Of a stretch of 37,217 nucleotides of DNA, positions 1 through 7,598 are shown piece by piece (position 1 is the stretch's first letter; every line of letters begins with the position of its first letter). Made by a program: the position numbers and the translations under genes. The DNA is from an uncultured Bacteroidales bacterium. Its GTDB lineage: Bacteria > Bacteroidota > Bacteroidia > Bacteroidales > ML635J-15. The notes beneath the pieces were generated by a model. It was not told the origin of the DNA. It was given only the letters and a program-made list of their open reading frames with translations, and searched no databases. The stretch lies in assembly GCA_937982115.1 (NCBI GenBank), contig CALJNE010000015.1, positions 1 to 37,217 on the forward strand, in the 5' to 3' direction.

Positions 1-612
1 GCTATCTTTAAAAAGTTTCCATGTAGAATAAAAAATTACAATCACAATAAGCAAACTCATTATCATATCAAGCCAATAGATATGGAACATAGCAATAAAG
101 ACACCGGAAATAACAACCCCAAGCGAAACAGCAGCATCAGCCATTAAATGCAGGTATGCACCTTTAACATTCAAATCATGGTCTTTTGCTTTGAAAAATA
201 ACATGGCAGAAACTGCATTAATAAGAATACCTATCCCGGCAACTACCGAAATGGGAAGACCTTGAATAACCACCGGATGATGCAAGCGGCTGAAACTTTC
301 CCAAATTATGCCGCCAATAGCAACAAAAAGAACTACCGAATTAATTAATGAAACCAGTATAGTTGATTTCCGATAACCATACGTAAATTTATCATTGGCT
401 TTTACTTTTGCCAACCTGAAAGCAAGCAAAGCCAATGACAATGCTGCTACATCGCTTAAATTATGACCGGCATCGGAAATTAATGAAAGCGAATTGTAAT
501 AAATTCCAGCAGCAAATTCAATAATTATATAAATTACATTTATGATAATACCTATGATAAAAGCTCTGTTTATTGAAACAATATTAGAATTATGTTCATG
601 ATTATGTTCCAT
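1..612 (-). CDS. CDF (cation diffusion facilitator) metal efflux transporter, 3' end cut by window edge
   Basis: Inner-membrane antiporter of the CDF/CzcD type, expected to export zinc or a similar divalent metal. About 204 residues are visible and no stop is reached before the left edge, so the last membrane segments and the cytoplasmic domain lie outside the window. The N-terminus has a short His-rich stretch (MEHNHEHN), followed by hydrophobic segments. The metal-site helix motif SDAGHNLSDVAALSLAL and the second one, HLMADAAVSLGVV, carry the HxxxD and HxxxD pairs that bind zinc in CzcD/YiiP. I chose the ATG at 612, 4 nt after the rhodanese stop. An in-frame ATG at 633 would overlap that gene by 17 nt. 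It is the last visible gene of a five-gene co-directional run. The family call is secure; the metal is not known. Confidence 0.88.
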   Translation of the reverse strand, partial: MEHNHEHNSNIVSINRAFIIGIIINVIYIIIEFAAGIYYNSLSLISDAGHNLSDVAALSLALLAFRLAKVKANDKFTYGYRKSTILVSLINSVVLFVAIGGIIWESFSRLHHPVVIQGLPISVVAGIGILINAVSAMLFFKAKDHDLNVKGAYLHLMADAAVSLGVVISGVFIAMFHIYWLDMIMSLLIVIVIFYSTWKLFKDS

Positions 613-616
613 TGAA

Positions 617-1048
617 TTAGCAACAAGAGTCATTTGATTTTGTGGGTTTGCAGCCACATGAACAACCTCTTTGGGGAGATAAATTATTTATAATAAACGG
701 AAGCCCTTTTTGTTTCCACATCATTAACCCTCCATCTAAATTAGCAACATCTGGATATCCTTGTTGGTTAAGCAAATTAGCAACTTTTGTACTTCTTACT
801 CCTAATGGACAAGCTACAATAATACTTTGATCTTTAGAAATATACTCTAATCTGTCAAGTATTTTAGATAATGGATGATACAATACATTGTCCATAGGAA
901 TATATTCTAAATCAATTTCGTCTTTCTCACGAACATCAATAATTACAGTATTGCCATTAATTATTTCTTCATAAGCATATTCAGGAGCAATATGTCTTAC
1001 GCCTTCAATATGAAAGGTTTGCAATGTTGGTTTTTCTGTTGTTTTCAT
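617..1048 (-). CDS. Rhodanese-like protein with a cysteine-rich C-terminal tail
   Basis: 143 residues, a single rhodanese domain, expected to transfer persulfide sulfur in the cytoplasm (no signal peptide seen). The domain starts near residue 17, has the typical 'VIIDVRE' strand near 34-41, and the active-site loop ACPLGVRS with catalytic Cys80. The core ends near residue 118 with a 'LDGGLMMWKQKGLP' type closing motif. Beyond it is a short tail with five cysteines (C129, C131, C133, C142, C143), arranged like a small metal- or sulfur-binding site. The tail is not part of the standard rhodanese fold. The gene sits between a secreted thioredoxin and a CDF transporter in the same direction. A role in sulfide, polysulfide or thiophilic metal handling is inferred. 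Confidence 0.88.
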   Translation of the reverse strand: MKTTEKPTLQTFHIEGVRHIAPEYAYEEIINGNTVIIDVREKDEIDLEYIPMDNVLYHPLSKILDRLEYISKDQSIIVACPLGVRSTKVANLLNQQGYPDVANLDGGLMMWKQKGLPFIINNLSPQRGCSCGCKPTKSNDSCC

Positions 1049-1098
1049 TTTTAATTTTTTTAATATATTATATATTAAATTACTAAGAATGTAAATAT

Positions 1099-1470
1099 TT
1101 ATTTTACATCCTTTGTTTTTAATACTTTTATGACCTCTGCTTCCTCAAAGTATCCTTCGTGTCTATAAAATTCTTTCCCCTGGCTGTCTAAAAATACTTG
1201 TGTAGGAATAAGATTGACGTTGTACTTTTCGGCATATGGTTTACCTTCAGGTGTCCAAACATCGTAAAACTCAATTTTCACCTGATCGCCATACTTTTCT
1301 TCAATGGATTTCATTACGGTCTGCATCTTCTGGCAAGGAATACATTTTACCGAACCCAATTCAACAAAAGTAACTTTATATTTTTTTGGTGTTGAGTTAA
1401 CTTTATCTTGAGCATAGGTAGCAGAAATTGATGTACCCATAAAAATTAAAATAATCATTATTGATTTCAT
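1099..1470 (-). CDS. Secreted thioredoxin-fold protein (CIPC active site)
   Basis: 123 residues. An N-terminal signal peptide of about 20 residues, ending near ATYAQ, sends the protein to the periplasm. The thioredoxin fold follows, with the redox motif KCIPC (Cys43, Cys46) after a 'VTFVELGS' strand, a central 'VKIEFYDVW' strand and the cis-proline segment NLIPTQVF. The CIPC dipeptide differs from thioredoxin CGPC and resembles thioredoxins of anaerobe gene clusters that include permeases and DGC proteins; that comparison is from general knowledge. The gap is 33 nt to the upstream DGC gene and 50 nt to the rhodanese gene, consistent with one transcript. Its partner oxidoreductase is not in the window. 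Confidence 0.87.
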   Translation of the reverse strand: MKSIMIILIFMGTSISATYAQDKVNSTPKKYKVTFVELGSVKCIPCQKMQTVMKSIEEKYGDQVKIEFYDVWTPEGKPYAEKYNVNLIPTQVFLDSQGKEFYRHEGYFEEAEVIKVLKTKDVK

Positions 1471-1503
1471 ATTTAGTAAGCATTTAGTAGAGTTAATATA
1501 ATT

Positions 1504-1860
1504 TTAGTTATGTTCCATTTTTTTTAAAATGTCTTCTGCTATTTCCATTGCCTTTTCTTTGCTAAATGGTGTTTGTCCCTTAACAATCCCATAATCGGTA
1601 GTATGAATATGAACAAATTCAGTGATACCGTTTTCTCTCATTATTTTTTCGGCACAATTGATGGGACATCCATCCAACACTAACAGTTTTTTGATTTCGC
1701 CTTTGGAAGTTTCGGCAAAAGGTTTATCAATGCTAAAACGAGCCAAACAAAGCATTTTAGCATTTCCTTGACTCATTAAAATGCGTGCCACTTCATCGGC
1801 ATATTTTCCTGTATTAGAGGCACCGCTACAACTTACAATGTAAAAATTTTGATTTTTCAT
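1504..1860 (-). CDS. DGC-motif putative zinc-binding protein
   Basis: 118 residues with no signal or membrane segment. It matches the DGC domain family (putative zinc-binding proteins): an early SCSGASNTG segment with Cys11, a central cysteine in MLCLARF, and the family-naming motif LDGCPINCAEK with two cysteines. The C-terminal part ends in a helix (KAMEIAEDILKKM). The biochemical role of the family is not established; members are often found beside thioredoxins, permeases and FmdE-like proteins in anaerobes. The ATG at 1860 begins directly at the conserved N-terminus. The co-directional neighbours suggest a shared metal or redox function. Confidence 0.82.
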   Translation of the reverse strand: MKNQNFYIVSCSGASNTGKYADEVARILMSQGNAKMLCLARFSIDKPFAETSKGEIKKLLVLDGCPINCAEKIMRENGITEFVHIHTTDYGIVKGQTPFSKEKAMEIAEDILKKMEHN

Positions 1861-2015
1861 ATGTTTAAAATTTATATTTAGTTAATATTCATTCAATTAT
1901 TTTTGTTTAAATTTTTATAATTTCAATTCTTGTACTTAATTTTTATTCTAAAAATATTGATATTCCATGAATATTTTTTTGTGCTATTTAGAATTTTTAT
2001 TATTGCAAATCATAA

Positions 2016-2660
2016 TTATATCTTAACACATTCAATACAAATTTTCTTGTCGCCTTTAATACGACCATATTCCATTACGGTTATTTCGCCACATTCTTCG
2101 CAAACAAAACCATCGAAGCTGTCTTTTTTTAGGTTCAAGTTTGTATTCAAAATAGGCGAAATATTTAAAATCTTATCTGCCGGAGCATTCATAACTTCTT
2201 CTACCAAAGGATCAATAATTTCAGCGGGGACAGTGCTTGCCGGTTTTCCTAACATACGATGATCGGTAAAAAACTTCGATTTTTTATTATTAAGCATGGC
2301 TTCTGCTTTGGGTGTTACACGTACGGCTCTGCCTGTGGTTCTATCAAATACAGTACGCGACCATTTACCTTTATGGGTTTTCTTCAGATTTCCTTTACCA
2401 AGGGTTGTCCCCATAATAACTTGTAAACCATCGCCATAGCATGTTGCGCAATGGTCATCGTCCAAATCAACAAATGCTATTAATTGACCTTCTTTTGCAT
2501 GTTCAACGCCCAAAGCGTTCATCGCTGCTGCACCAACTCTTAGTCCCATTGGCATTGCTGGACATTTATGTCCATGAAATTCATAAGCCCAGTCTGGAAT
2601 TTTAAAATTTGTTGTTAACATTTTTTTAATTAAAAATTTGATTATTTCTTTATTAGCCAT
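2016..2660 (-). CDS. FmdE-family protein with C-terminal zinc ribbon
   Basis: About 214 residues from the ATG at 2660; a longer frame begins at TTG 2678 and is less likely. The FmdE domain is recognised by EFHGHKCPAMPMGLRVG near the N-terminus, the metal-site segment DDHCATCYGDGLQVIMG and the GKGNL motif that follows. The last 35 residues form a zinc ribbon (CEEC ... CIEC). FmdE was named from subunit E of formylmethanofuran dehydrogenase, but stand-alone bacterial members are not methanogenesis enzymes; their function is unsettled and may concern molybdenum, tungsten or other metal cofactors. No other fmd gene is in the window. A 155-nt gap separates it from the DGC gene. It is probably the first gene of the cluster. 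Confidence 0.88.
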   Translation of the reverse strand: MANKEIIKFLIKKMLTTNFKIPDWAYEFHGHKCPAMPMGLRVGAAAMNALGVEHAKEGQLIAFVDLDDDHCATCYGDGLQVIMGTTLGKGNLKKTHKGKWSRTVFDRTTGRAVRVTPKAEAMLNNKKSKFFTDHRMLGKPASTVPAEIIDPLVEEVMNAPADKILNISPILNTNLNLKKDSFDGFVCEECGEITVMEYGRIKGDKKICIECVKI

Positions 2661-3280
2661 AATTTTTTTAATGTTCAATAAAATTGATTTATTTATGTAT
2701 GGTATTTTATTATATTCTCCTTTGGAAATTCTTTTAAATCAAATGAAGGAATAGATTTGATAATAAGAAAATTATTAAATAAATTATCACTGCTAAAGAG
2801 AATTATAAGTTTTGAAAATTTTTGTAATCTAAAAAACAGTATAGAATTAATCATTACTATAGCGAAATTTAAAATGTGTCTCTTCCTTACGGTATATTTT
2901 CCCTTTCTAATCATTTAATACTTTTCAAATAAAATTTAAAATAATACATTTTATTATTTCGCAAAATTATGAAATAATATCTCAATTAAGAAAAAAAATA
3001 AATTATTTTAAAAAAATTGCTGATTTTAACAATTTTTTAACTTTAATAATTTTTGGTTTACTCTACATAATATTTCAAAAAACTTAACAATGGTTTTTTA
3101 TCTAAAAATTAATTGTTTATTATTTGGCTTTTGAATTAGTGTGAGAAATAAATTATTGTAAAAATTGCTACAGAACGAACCATGTCGTGCTTTGACAAAA
3201 AAACATTGGGGGATTTGGTGTTTTTTTTGAAATGTTTTACTATTAGTTTTCATGTATTAAAATACATCTTATAAACTTAA

Positions 3281-3409
3281 CTATACTATAAGGGTTTGCG
3301 TGTATATGCCGTAATAGATTTTGAAGTAGTTTTTTTATGGCTTCACAGAAGTTTGAGCAGGACAGAAGTCATTAATTTAATACTAATCTATTTCAAATAG
3401 CCTTTGTTT
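3281..3409 (+). pseudogene. Possible decayed DDE transposase fragment
   Basis: An open stretch of about 40 codons without a start codon of its own, reading VYAVIDFEVVFLWLH then SLSRTEVINLIL. The pattern 'AVID ... W ... SRTE ... lIl' resembles the region around the first catalytic Asp of IS6/IS240-like DDE transposases. In the same frame, upstream of in-frame stops, lies a 30-codon piece at 3182-3274. No terminal repeats or other catalytic segments were found. This is weak evidence; chance is a real alternative. Confidence 0.25.
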
Positions 3410-3630
3410 GCATTTTGTTATTAATTAAAATGTATTTTTAATGAGTAAATATTAATTATTGCTTGTTATTATGGTCGTAAAAAACTTTGGTATGGTTATC
3501 ATAACAACAATCAAAAATTATATAAAATATTTAAATAATAGAGTGTTTGATACAATTTATCAATACCATTATTGAAAAATTACAAGGAGTCGTTTATCAA
3601 TAAGTTAAAATTTTAATGCCTAAAATGGCT

Positions 3631-3655
3631 TGATTTTTTAATGTCTTAAAAATCA
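3631..3655 (-). terminator. Possible terminator after purC
   Basis: Inverted repeat TGATTTTT/AAAAATCA with a 9-nt loop, starting 12 nt after the purC stop. The stem is AT-rich and lacks a strong following T tract on the minus strand, so this is a weak call. Confidence 0.3.
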
Positions 3656-3667
3656 GTCTGTATAAAT

Positions 3668-4618
3668 TTATTTAAAAGAATTTAAGAAATTAGATACGTT
3701 GTTAAAAATTCTTTCTTCGAGATTTGATGCATCGGTTTTGATGAATTTTTCGCCGGTGATCTTTTCGTAAAGTTCAATATATCTTTCAGAAATTGAATTT
3801 ACTATTTCGTTGGTCATTTCCGGGATGGTTTCTCCGGGTTGTCCTTTAAATCCGTTTGCCATTAACCATTCGCGAACAAACTCTTTTGAAAGTTGTCTCT
3901 GAGGTTCTCCTTTATCAAATCTCTCCTGATAAGTATCTAAGTAAAAATAACGTGATGAATCGGGAGTGTGAATTTCGTCAATCAGGTATATTTTGCCGTC
4001 TTTCTTGCCGAATTCGTATTTTGTGTCAACAAGAATAAGTCCCATTTTGCGAGCAATTTCCTGTCCTCTTTCAAAGAGCTTGATGGAGTATTCTTCCAAT
4101 TTTACATAATCTTCTTCATTAACAAGACCACGGCTGATAATTTCTTCACGCGAAATATTTTCATCGTGCAATCCCATTTCGGCTTTAGTAGTAGGAGTGA
4201 GGATAGGTTTTTCGAAGGCTTGATGTTCTCGCATTCCGTCAGGAATTTTAACGCCGCAAATTTCACGTGCTCCTTTCTGATATTCTCTCCAGGAACTTCC
4301 TGTAAGATATGCTCTAACAATCATTTCAACCGGAAAAGGTTCGCATTTATGACCTACTGTTACCATAGGGTCTGGCGATGAAATTTTCCAGTTAGGAACA
4401 ATATCTGCTGTAGCATCCAGAAATTTTGAGGCAATCTGATTTAATACTTGTCCTTTGTACGGAATTCCTTTTGGCAAAACCACATCAAAAGCCGAAATTC
4501 TATCAGTAACAACCATTACCAGCATTTCGTCGCCAATATTGTAAACGTCTCTGACTTTCCCGTTATAAACAGATTTTAGATTCGGGAACTTAAAATTGGT
4601 TTTTACGAGTGCATTCAT
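3668..4618 (-). CDS. purC: Phosphoribosylaminoimidazole-succinocarboxamide synthase (SAICAR synthase)
   Basis: 316 residues. The enzyme condenses CAIR with aspartate, using ATP, in de novo purine synthesis (cytoplasm). Recognised by the N-terminal [19 protein letters not shown] glycine-rich segment, the signature [13 protein letters not shown], the [13 protein letters not shown] motif and the second signature [13 protein letters not shown]. The length fits the longer form (about 300 residues or more) common in Bacteroidota; short forms are near 240. It lies 12 nt downstream of phoH and is probably co-transcribed with it. guaA, another purine gene, is in the window but not adjacent. All key motifs are intact. 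Confidence 0.97.
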   Translation of the reverse strand: MNALVKTNFKFPNLKSVYNGKVRDVYNIGDEMLVMVVTDRISAFDVVLPKGIPYKGQVLNQIASKFLDATADIVPNWKISSPDPMVTVGHKCEPFPVEMIVRAYLTGSSWREYQKGAREICGVKIPDGMREHQAFEKPILTPTTKAEMGLHDENISREEIISRGLVNEEDYVKLEEYSIKLFERGQEIARKMGLILVDTKYEFGKKDGKIYLIDEIHTPDSSRYFYLDTYQERFDKGEPQRQLSKEFVREWLMANGFKGQPGETIPEMTNEIVNSISERYIELYEKITGEKFIKTDASNLEERIFNNVSNFLNSFK

Positions 4619-4630
4619 ATATTTATTTAT

Positions 4631-5593
4631 TTATTGTTTATTGTTTTCTTTTTCGGCTTTTTCGTAAGCGTCCACAATTTTACTAACAACTTTGTGTCGG
4701 ATAATGTCTGATTTATCAAAATCAACGAATGAAATATCCGGAATATCTTTTAAAATTTCTTTAGCACTTAATAATCCTGAGTCTTTTTTGTTTGGAAGGT
4801 CAATTTGAGTGAGGTCGCCGGTGATAATAAATTTTGAATTTTCGCCCATTCTGGTGATGAACATTTTGAGCTGGGTATATGTAGCATTCTGAGCTTCGTC
4901 GAGAATTGCAAAAGCATCGCTCAAAGTACGTCCTCTCATAAAAGCCAGCGGGGCAATTTGAATAACTTTTTCCTCGATGTATTTTTCGAGTTTTTTGTAC
5001 GGTATCATATCAAGTAAGGCATCGTACAAAGGTTGCAAGTATGGGTCGAGTTTTTCGCGTACATCTCCCGGCAGGAATCCAAGGTTTTCGCCGGCTTCTA
5101 CCGCAGGACGACTAAGAATTATTCGTCTCACTCGCATCTCTTTTAGAGCTTTTACAGCCAGAGCAATGGATGTGTATGTTTTTCCTGTACCTGCAGGACC
5201 GGTCGCAAATATCAGGTCGTTTTTGTAAAATTCTTCTGTGAGAATTTTTTGATGTTTTGTTCTTGCTTTTATAGGTTTTCCTGATACAGAATAAAGCAGT
5301 ATATTTTTATCTTCGGACATAGTCTCGTTTGCAATTTCTGCATCCTGAGAAAGAATTATTTGTATGTCTTTAGCTTCAATTTTATTGTATTTATTATAAA
5401 ATTGTATGATTTCAGAAAGTTTGGTTTCAAAAATTTCAATTTCATTTTCTTCGCCGGCAATTTTAATTATATCGCCACGGGCAACAATTTTTAGCTTTGA
5501 AAAATGTCTTTGCAGTAAGGCAAAATTACAATCTCTTATTCCGTAAAATTTATTAAGGTCATCAACTTCAATAAAAATACTTTTTTCAATCAT
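4631..5593 (-). CDS. phoH: PhoH-family ATPase
   Basis: 320 residues, cytoplasmic. An N-terminal domain of about 110 residues precedes a P-loop ATPase core: Walker A GPAGTGKT at about 136-143, the RPAVEAGENLGFLPGD segment, and Walker B AILDEAQN. A third motif, ITGDLTQIDLP, is also typical. PhoH-like proteins are RNA-linked ATPases of the SF1-like type and are often near ybeY in other bacteria; ybeY is not in this window. It is the first gene of a likely phoH-purC operon and is divergent from the DUF62 gene across 93 bp. The family is certain; the physiological role is not well defined. Confidence 0.94.
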   Translation of the reverse strand: MIEKSIFIEVDDLNKFYGIRDCNFALLQRHFSKLKIVARGDIIKIAGEENEIEIFETKLSEIIQFYNKYNKIEAKDIQIILSQDAEIANETMSEDKNILLYSVSGKPIKARTKHQKILTEEFYKNDLIFATGPAGTGKTYTSIALAVKALKEMRVRRIILSRPAVEAGENLGFLPGDVREKLDPYLQPLYDALLDMIPYKKLEKYIEEKVIQIAPLAFMRGRTLSDAFAILDEAQNATYTQLKMFITRMGENSKFIITGDLTQIDLPNKKDSGLLSAKEILKDIPDISFVDFDKSDIIRHKVVSKIVDAYEKAEKENNKQ

Positions 5594-5686
5594 TTAAAAA
5601 TATCAATTTTTTATGTTACAAAATAAAGTAAAAAATTTAATTTTTAATTTTAATTTTGACAAAATAAATTAAAAACTTTTTAACAA

Positions 5687-6466
5687 TTGAAAAAGATTGT
5701 AACATTCACAACAGATTGGCAGGATAGCGACTATTATGCGGGAGCTGTAAAGGCTGTTATAATCTCGCAGGCAGGGGAGACTAATTTTGTGGATATAACT
5801 CATAATATCGAGCATTATAATATTTTTCAAGCGGCATTTATACTAAAGAGAGTTTTCAAAAATTTTCCGCCCGGAACAATTCATATCATTGGTGTTGACA
5901 GTGAACCTGATGTTGATGGTAAAGTGCTTGTTTCAAAATATTTATCTCAATACTTTATTTCGCGTAAAAACTTTTGCCAGGGAATTATTTTTGAATCAAA
6001 ACCGGAAATGGTTATTGAGGTTGATGTTGGTTATGGTCTCGAGGGATATATATTTCCTGAACTCAGTATTTTTTCGATTATTTCGGCTTTTATTTTAAAA
6101 GCTGGGGATTTAAAAGAATTAGGAGTACAAATTGACGACGTTCCTCGTTCTGCTGAACTAAAACCGGAAATCGGTAAAGACTTCATCAACGGATATGTTA
6201 TTTTTAATGATTCTTATGGGAATGCCATTACTAATATAAGTTATGAAGATTTTGCGAATTATGTCGGGGATAAAAAATTTGAAATTAGTTTCAGTTCTAT
6301 TAAACATAAAATTACTGTAATTTCAACTGCGTATCGCGACGAAGAGCGTGGAAGTGCTTTATGCTTATTTAATTCTATGGGACTTCTCGAAATTGCTGTG
6401 CGTGAAGGTAAAGCCTCTTTATTGCTGGGGCTGAAAAAAAAATCTGAAGTACGAATCAAGTTCTGA
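5687..6466 (+). CDS. Divergent SAM hydroxide adenosyltransferase / DUF62 family protein
   Basis: 259 residues from a TTG start at 5687. The conserved N-terminal strand (KKIVTFTTDW) begins immediately after it and there is no nearby ATG. The family (chlorinase/fluorinase/SAM hydrolase) splits S-adenosylmethionine. The fold signature is clear: TTDWQDSDYYAGAVKAVI, VDITHNIEHYNIFQAAFIL, FPPGTIHIIGVDSE, and in the C-terminal domain FNDSYGNAITNIS. However, where relatives carry an 'ADNG' loop this one reads SRKNFCQG, and where relatives carry a 'TRDVF' or 'HGRDIF' segment it reads PELSIF, so several expected active-site residues look replaced. Activity is doubtful. The stop lies 1 nt before the PagL-like gene, so the two are probably co-translated. 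Confidence 0.85.
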   Translation: MKKIVTFTTDWQDSDYYAGAVKAVIISQAGETNFVDITHNIEHYNIFQAAFILKRVFKNFPPGTIHIIGVDSEPDVDGKVLVSKYLSQYFISRKNFCQGIIFESKPEMVIEVDVGYGLEGYIFPELSIFSIISAFILKAGDLKELGVQIDDVPRSAELKPEIGKDFINGYVIFNDSYGNAITNISYEDFANYVGDKKFEISFSSIKHKITVISTAYRDEERGSALCLFNSMGLLEIAVREGKASLLLGLKKKSEVRIKF

Positions 6467-6467
6467 T

Positions 6468-7598
6468 ATGAGGCTGATATTTATTAATATTTTTCTTTTG
6501 TTCTCGGTACTGTCTTTTGCTCAGGAAAAATTGTTTATTGAGTTAAAACCATTTGCAGGCCGAGTTGCTCCCCACAGGATAGGAATGGAATCTCTGGCAA
6601 AAGGGCATTCTTTTGGTACTGAAATCAATTTATTGAGGCAAAATTTTTCGGAAAACGTATTTTCAACAAAATATAATTTCCCGAAAACAGGATTTGGTTT
6701 AAGTTTTCAAAGTCTCGGAAATCCCCAAGATTTAGGAAATGTCTTTGCTACATATCTATTTACTGAATATGAATTCAATAAAACATTGGGGCTTAGAATT
6801 TATAGTGGACTGGCTTATCTTACAAAAAAATACGATAAATTTGAAAATCCTCAAAATATTGCCATAGGCACAAATTTGAATTATTATTTTAATCTTGGTA
6901 TCAGTTTTAAACAGACTATCGGAAATGATATTATTGCTATTTCTCCTGGATTGATACACTTTTCTAATGGGTCTATAAGAATGCCAAATCTTGGTTTAAA
7001 TCAAATAAATTTGTCTTTAGCATATCAATTTAATGTGGCTGAACGAAATAAAATTAAAAAAGTAAATCTGCCCGAAAATCTGTCAAAATCTGAATTTTGG
7101 CTTATGGCTACAGCTATAAATTCCGATGAATACACAATCAGACCGGAAAGCAGGGGAGGAGGATTTTTATGCTCTACGGTTTCTCTCGGTTACAATTACG
7201 CTTATTCTTATACCGGCAAGTTTGGTTGCTCTGTTGACGCTTTTTATAACAGTAATTTTCAATATTATTGGGATACAAATTGGGATGTGTTAGTTTTATT
7301 TTATCCTGATTTTAAGGATGTTGTACGTTACGGAATGAGTTTTGGACATCAGTTTGTTTATTCAAGATTCGAAATGCTCACTTATGCAGGATTTTATTTT
7401 TATAATAACCGTATTAAATCCAATGAATTTGCTTATACACGAATTGGTGTAAGATATTATGTAACAGATTTTTTATTTCTGAATTTAACTCTAAAGGCTT
7501 TTGGCTTTAAAGCAGAATATATTGAATCGGGCGTAGGTTTTTCGTACAGAAAAAAACAAAAAGAAAACTCTCGCGATTATTCTTTAAACAGTTTATAA
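6468..7598 (+). CDS. Acyloxyacyl hydrolase / PagL-like outer-membrane lipid A deacylase
   Basis: 376 residues with an N-terminal signal peptide (cleavage near SFAQ). The first half is a beta-barrel of the PagL/acyloxyacyl hydrolase family: the catalytic His-Ser pair is seen in IHFSNGSIRMPNLGLN (His164, Ser166), followed by the Asn-Leu-Gly-Leu-Asn segment. PagL removes the 3-O acyl chain from lipid A at the outer membrane. The C-terminal half (about 200-376) is rich in alternating aromatic strands and probably forms further barrel strands; this long form is usual in Bacteroidota. It starts 1 nt after the DUF62 stop. Its 3' end overlaps the convergent M43 peptidase gene by 22 bp. Confidence 0.85.
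   Translation: MRLIFINIFLLFSVLSFAQEKLFIELKPFAGRVAPHRIGMESLAKGHSFGTEINLLRQNFSENVFSTKYNFPKTGFGLSFQSLGNPQDLGNVFATYLFTEYEFNKTLGLRIYSGLAYLTKKYDKFENPQNIAIGTNLNYYFNLGISFKQTIGNDIIAISPGLIHFSNGSIRMPNLGLNQINLSLAYQFNVAERNKIKKVNLPENLSKSEFWLMATAINSDEYTIRPESRGGGFLCSTVSLGYNYAYSYTGKFGCSVDAFYNSNFQYYWDTNWDVLVLFYPDFKDVVRYGMSFGHQFVYSRFEMLTYAGFYFYNNRIKSNEFAYTRIGVRYYVTDFLFLNLTLKAFGFKAEYIESGVGFSYRKKQKENSRDYSLNSL

Larger units (their letters stand above)
2661..3667. other. About 1 kb without a convincing gene
   Basis: Very AT-rich, with many homopolymer A/T runs. A short open frame on the minus strand (2693-2914) has no recognisable motif and a composition typical of chance. A less AT-rich patch at about 3160-3405 may hold a decayed transposase fragment, listed separately. 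Minor structure: an inverted repeat (ATGTATT/AATACAT) at 3252-3267, a 10-bp direct repeat TTTATCAATA at 3556-3565 and 3593-3602, and an AT hairpin next to the purC stop. The promoter of the FmdE gene must lie in the left part, but I could not identify it. Confidence 0.6.

Noticed and set aside
2693-2914. 73-codon open frame on the minus strand upstream of the FmdE gene
   Set aside because: No motif, extreme AT bias, Phe/Ile/Lys-rich content as expected by chance; treated as intergenic.
3252-3267. Inverted repeat ATGTATT/AATACAT as an operator
   Set aside because: Short, AT-only and in a region full of A/T runs; no associated regulator or promoter seen.
3182-3274. 30-codon frame starting ATG in the 1-kb gap
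   Set aside because: Too short, no ribosome-binding or promoter support; mentioned only as part of the possible transposase remnant.
3968-4381. 137-codon plus-strand frame opposite purC
   Set aside because: Lies entirely antisense to a strongly recognised gene and matches no family.
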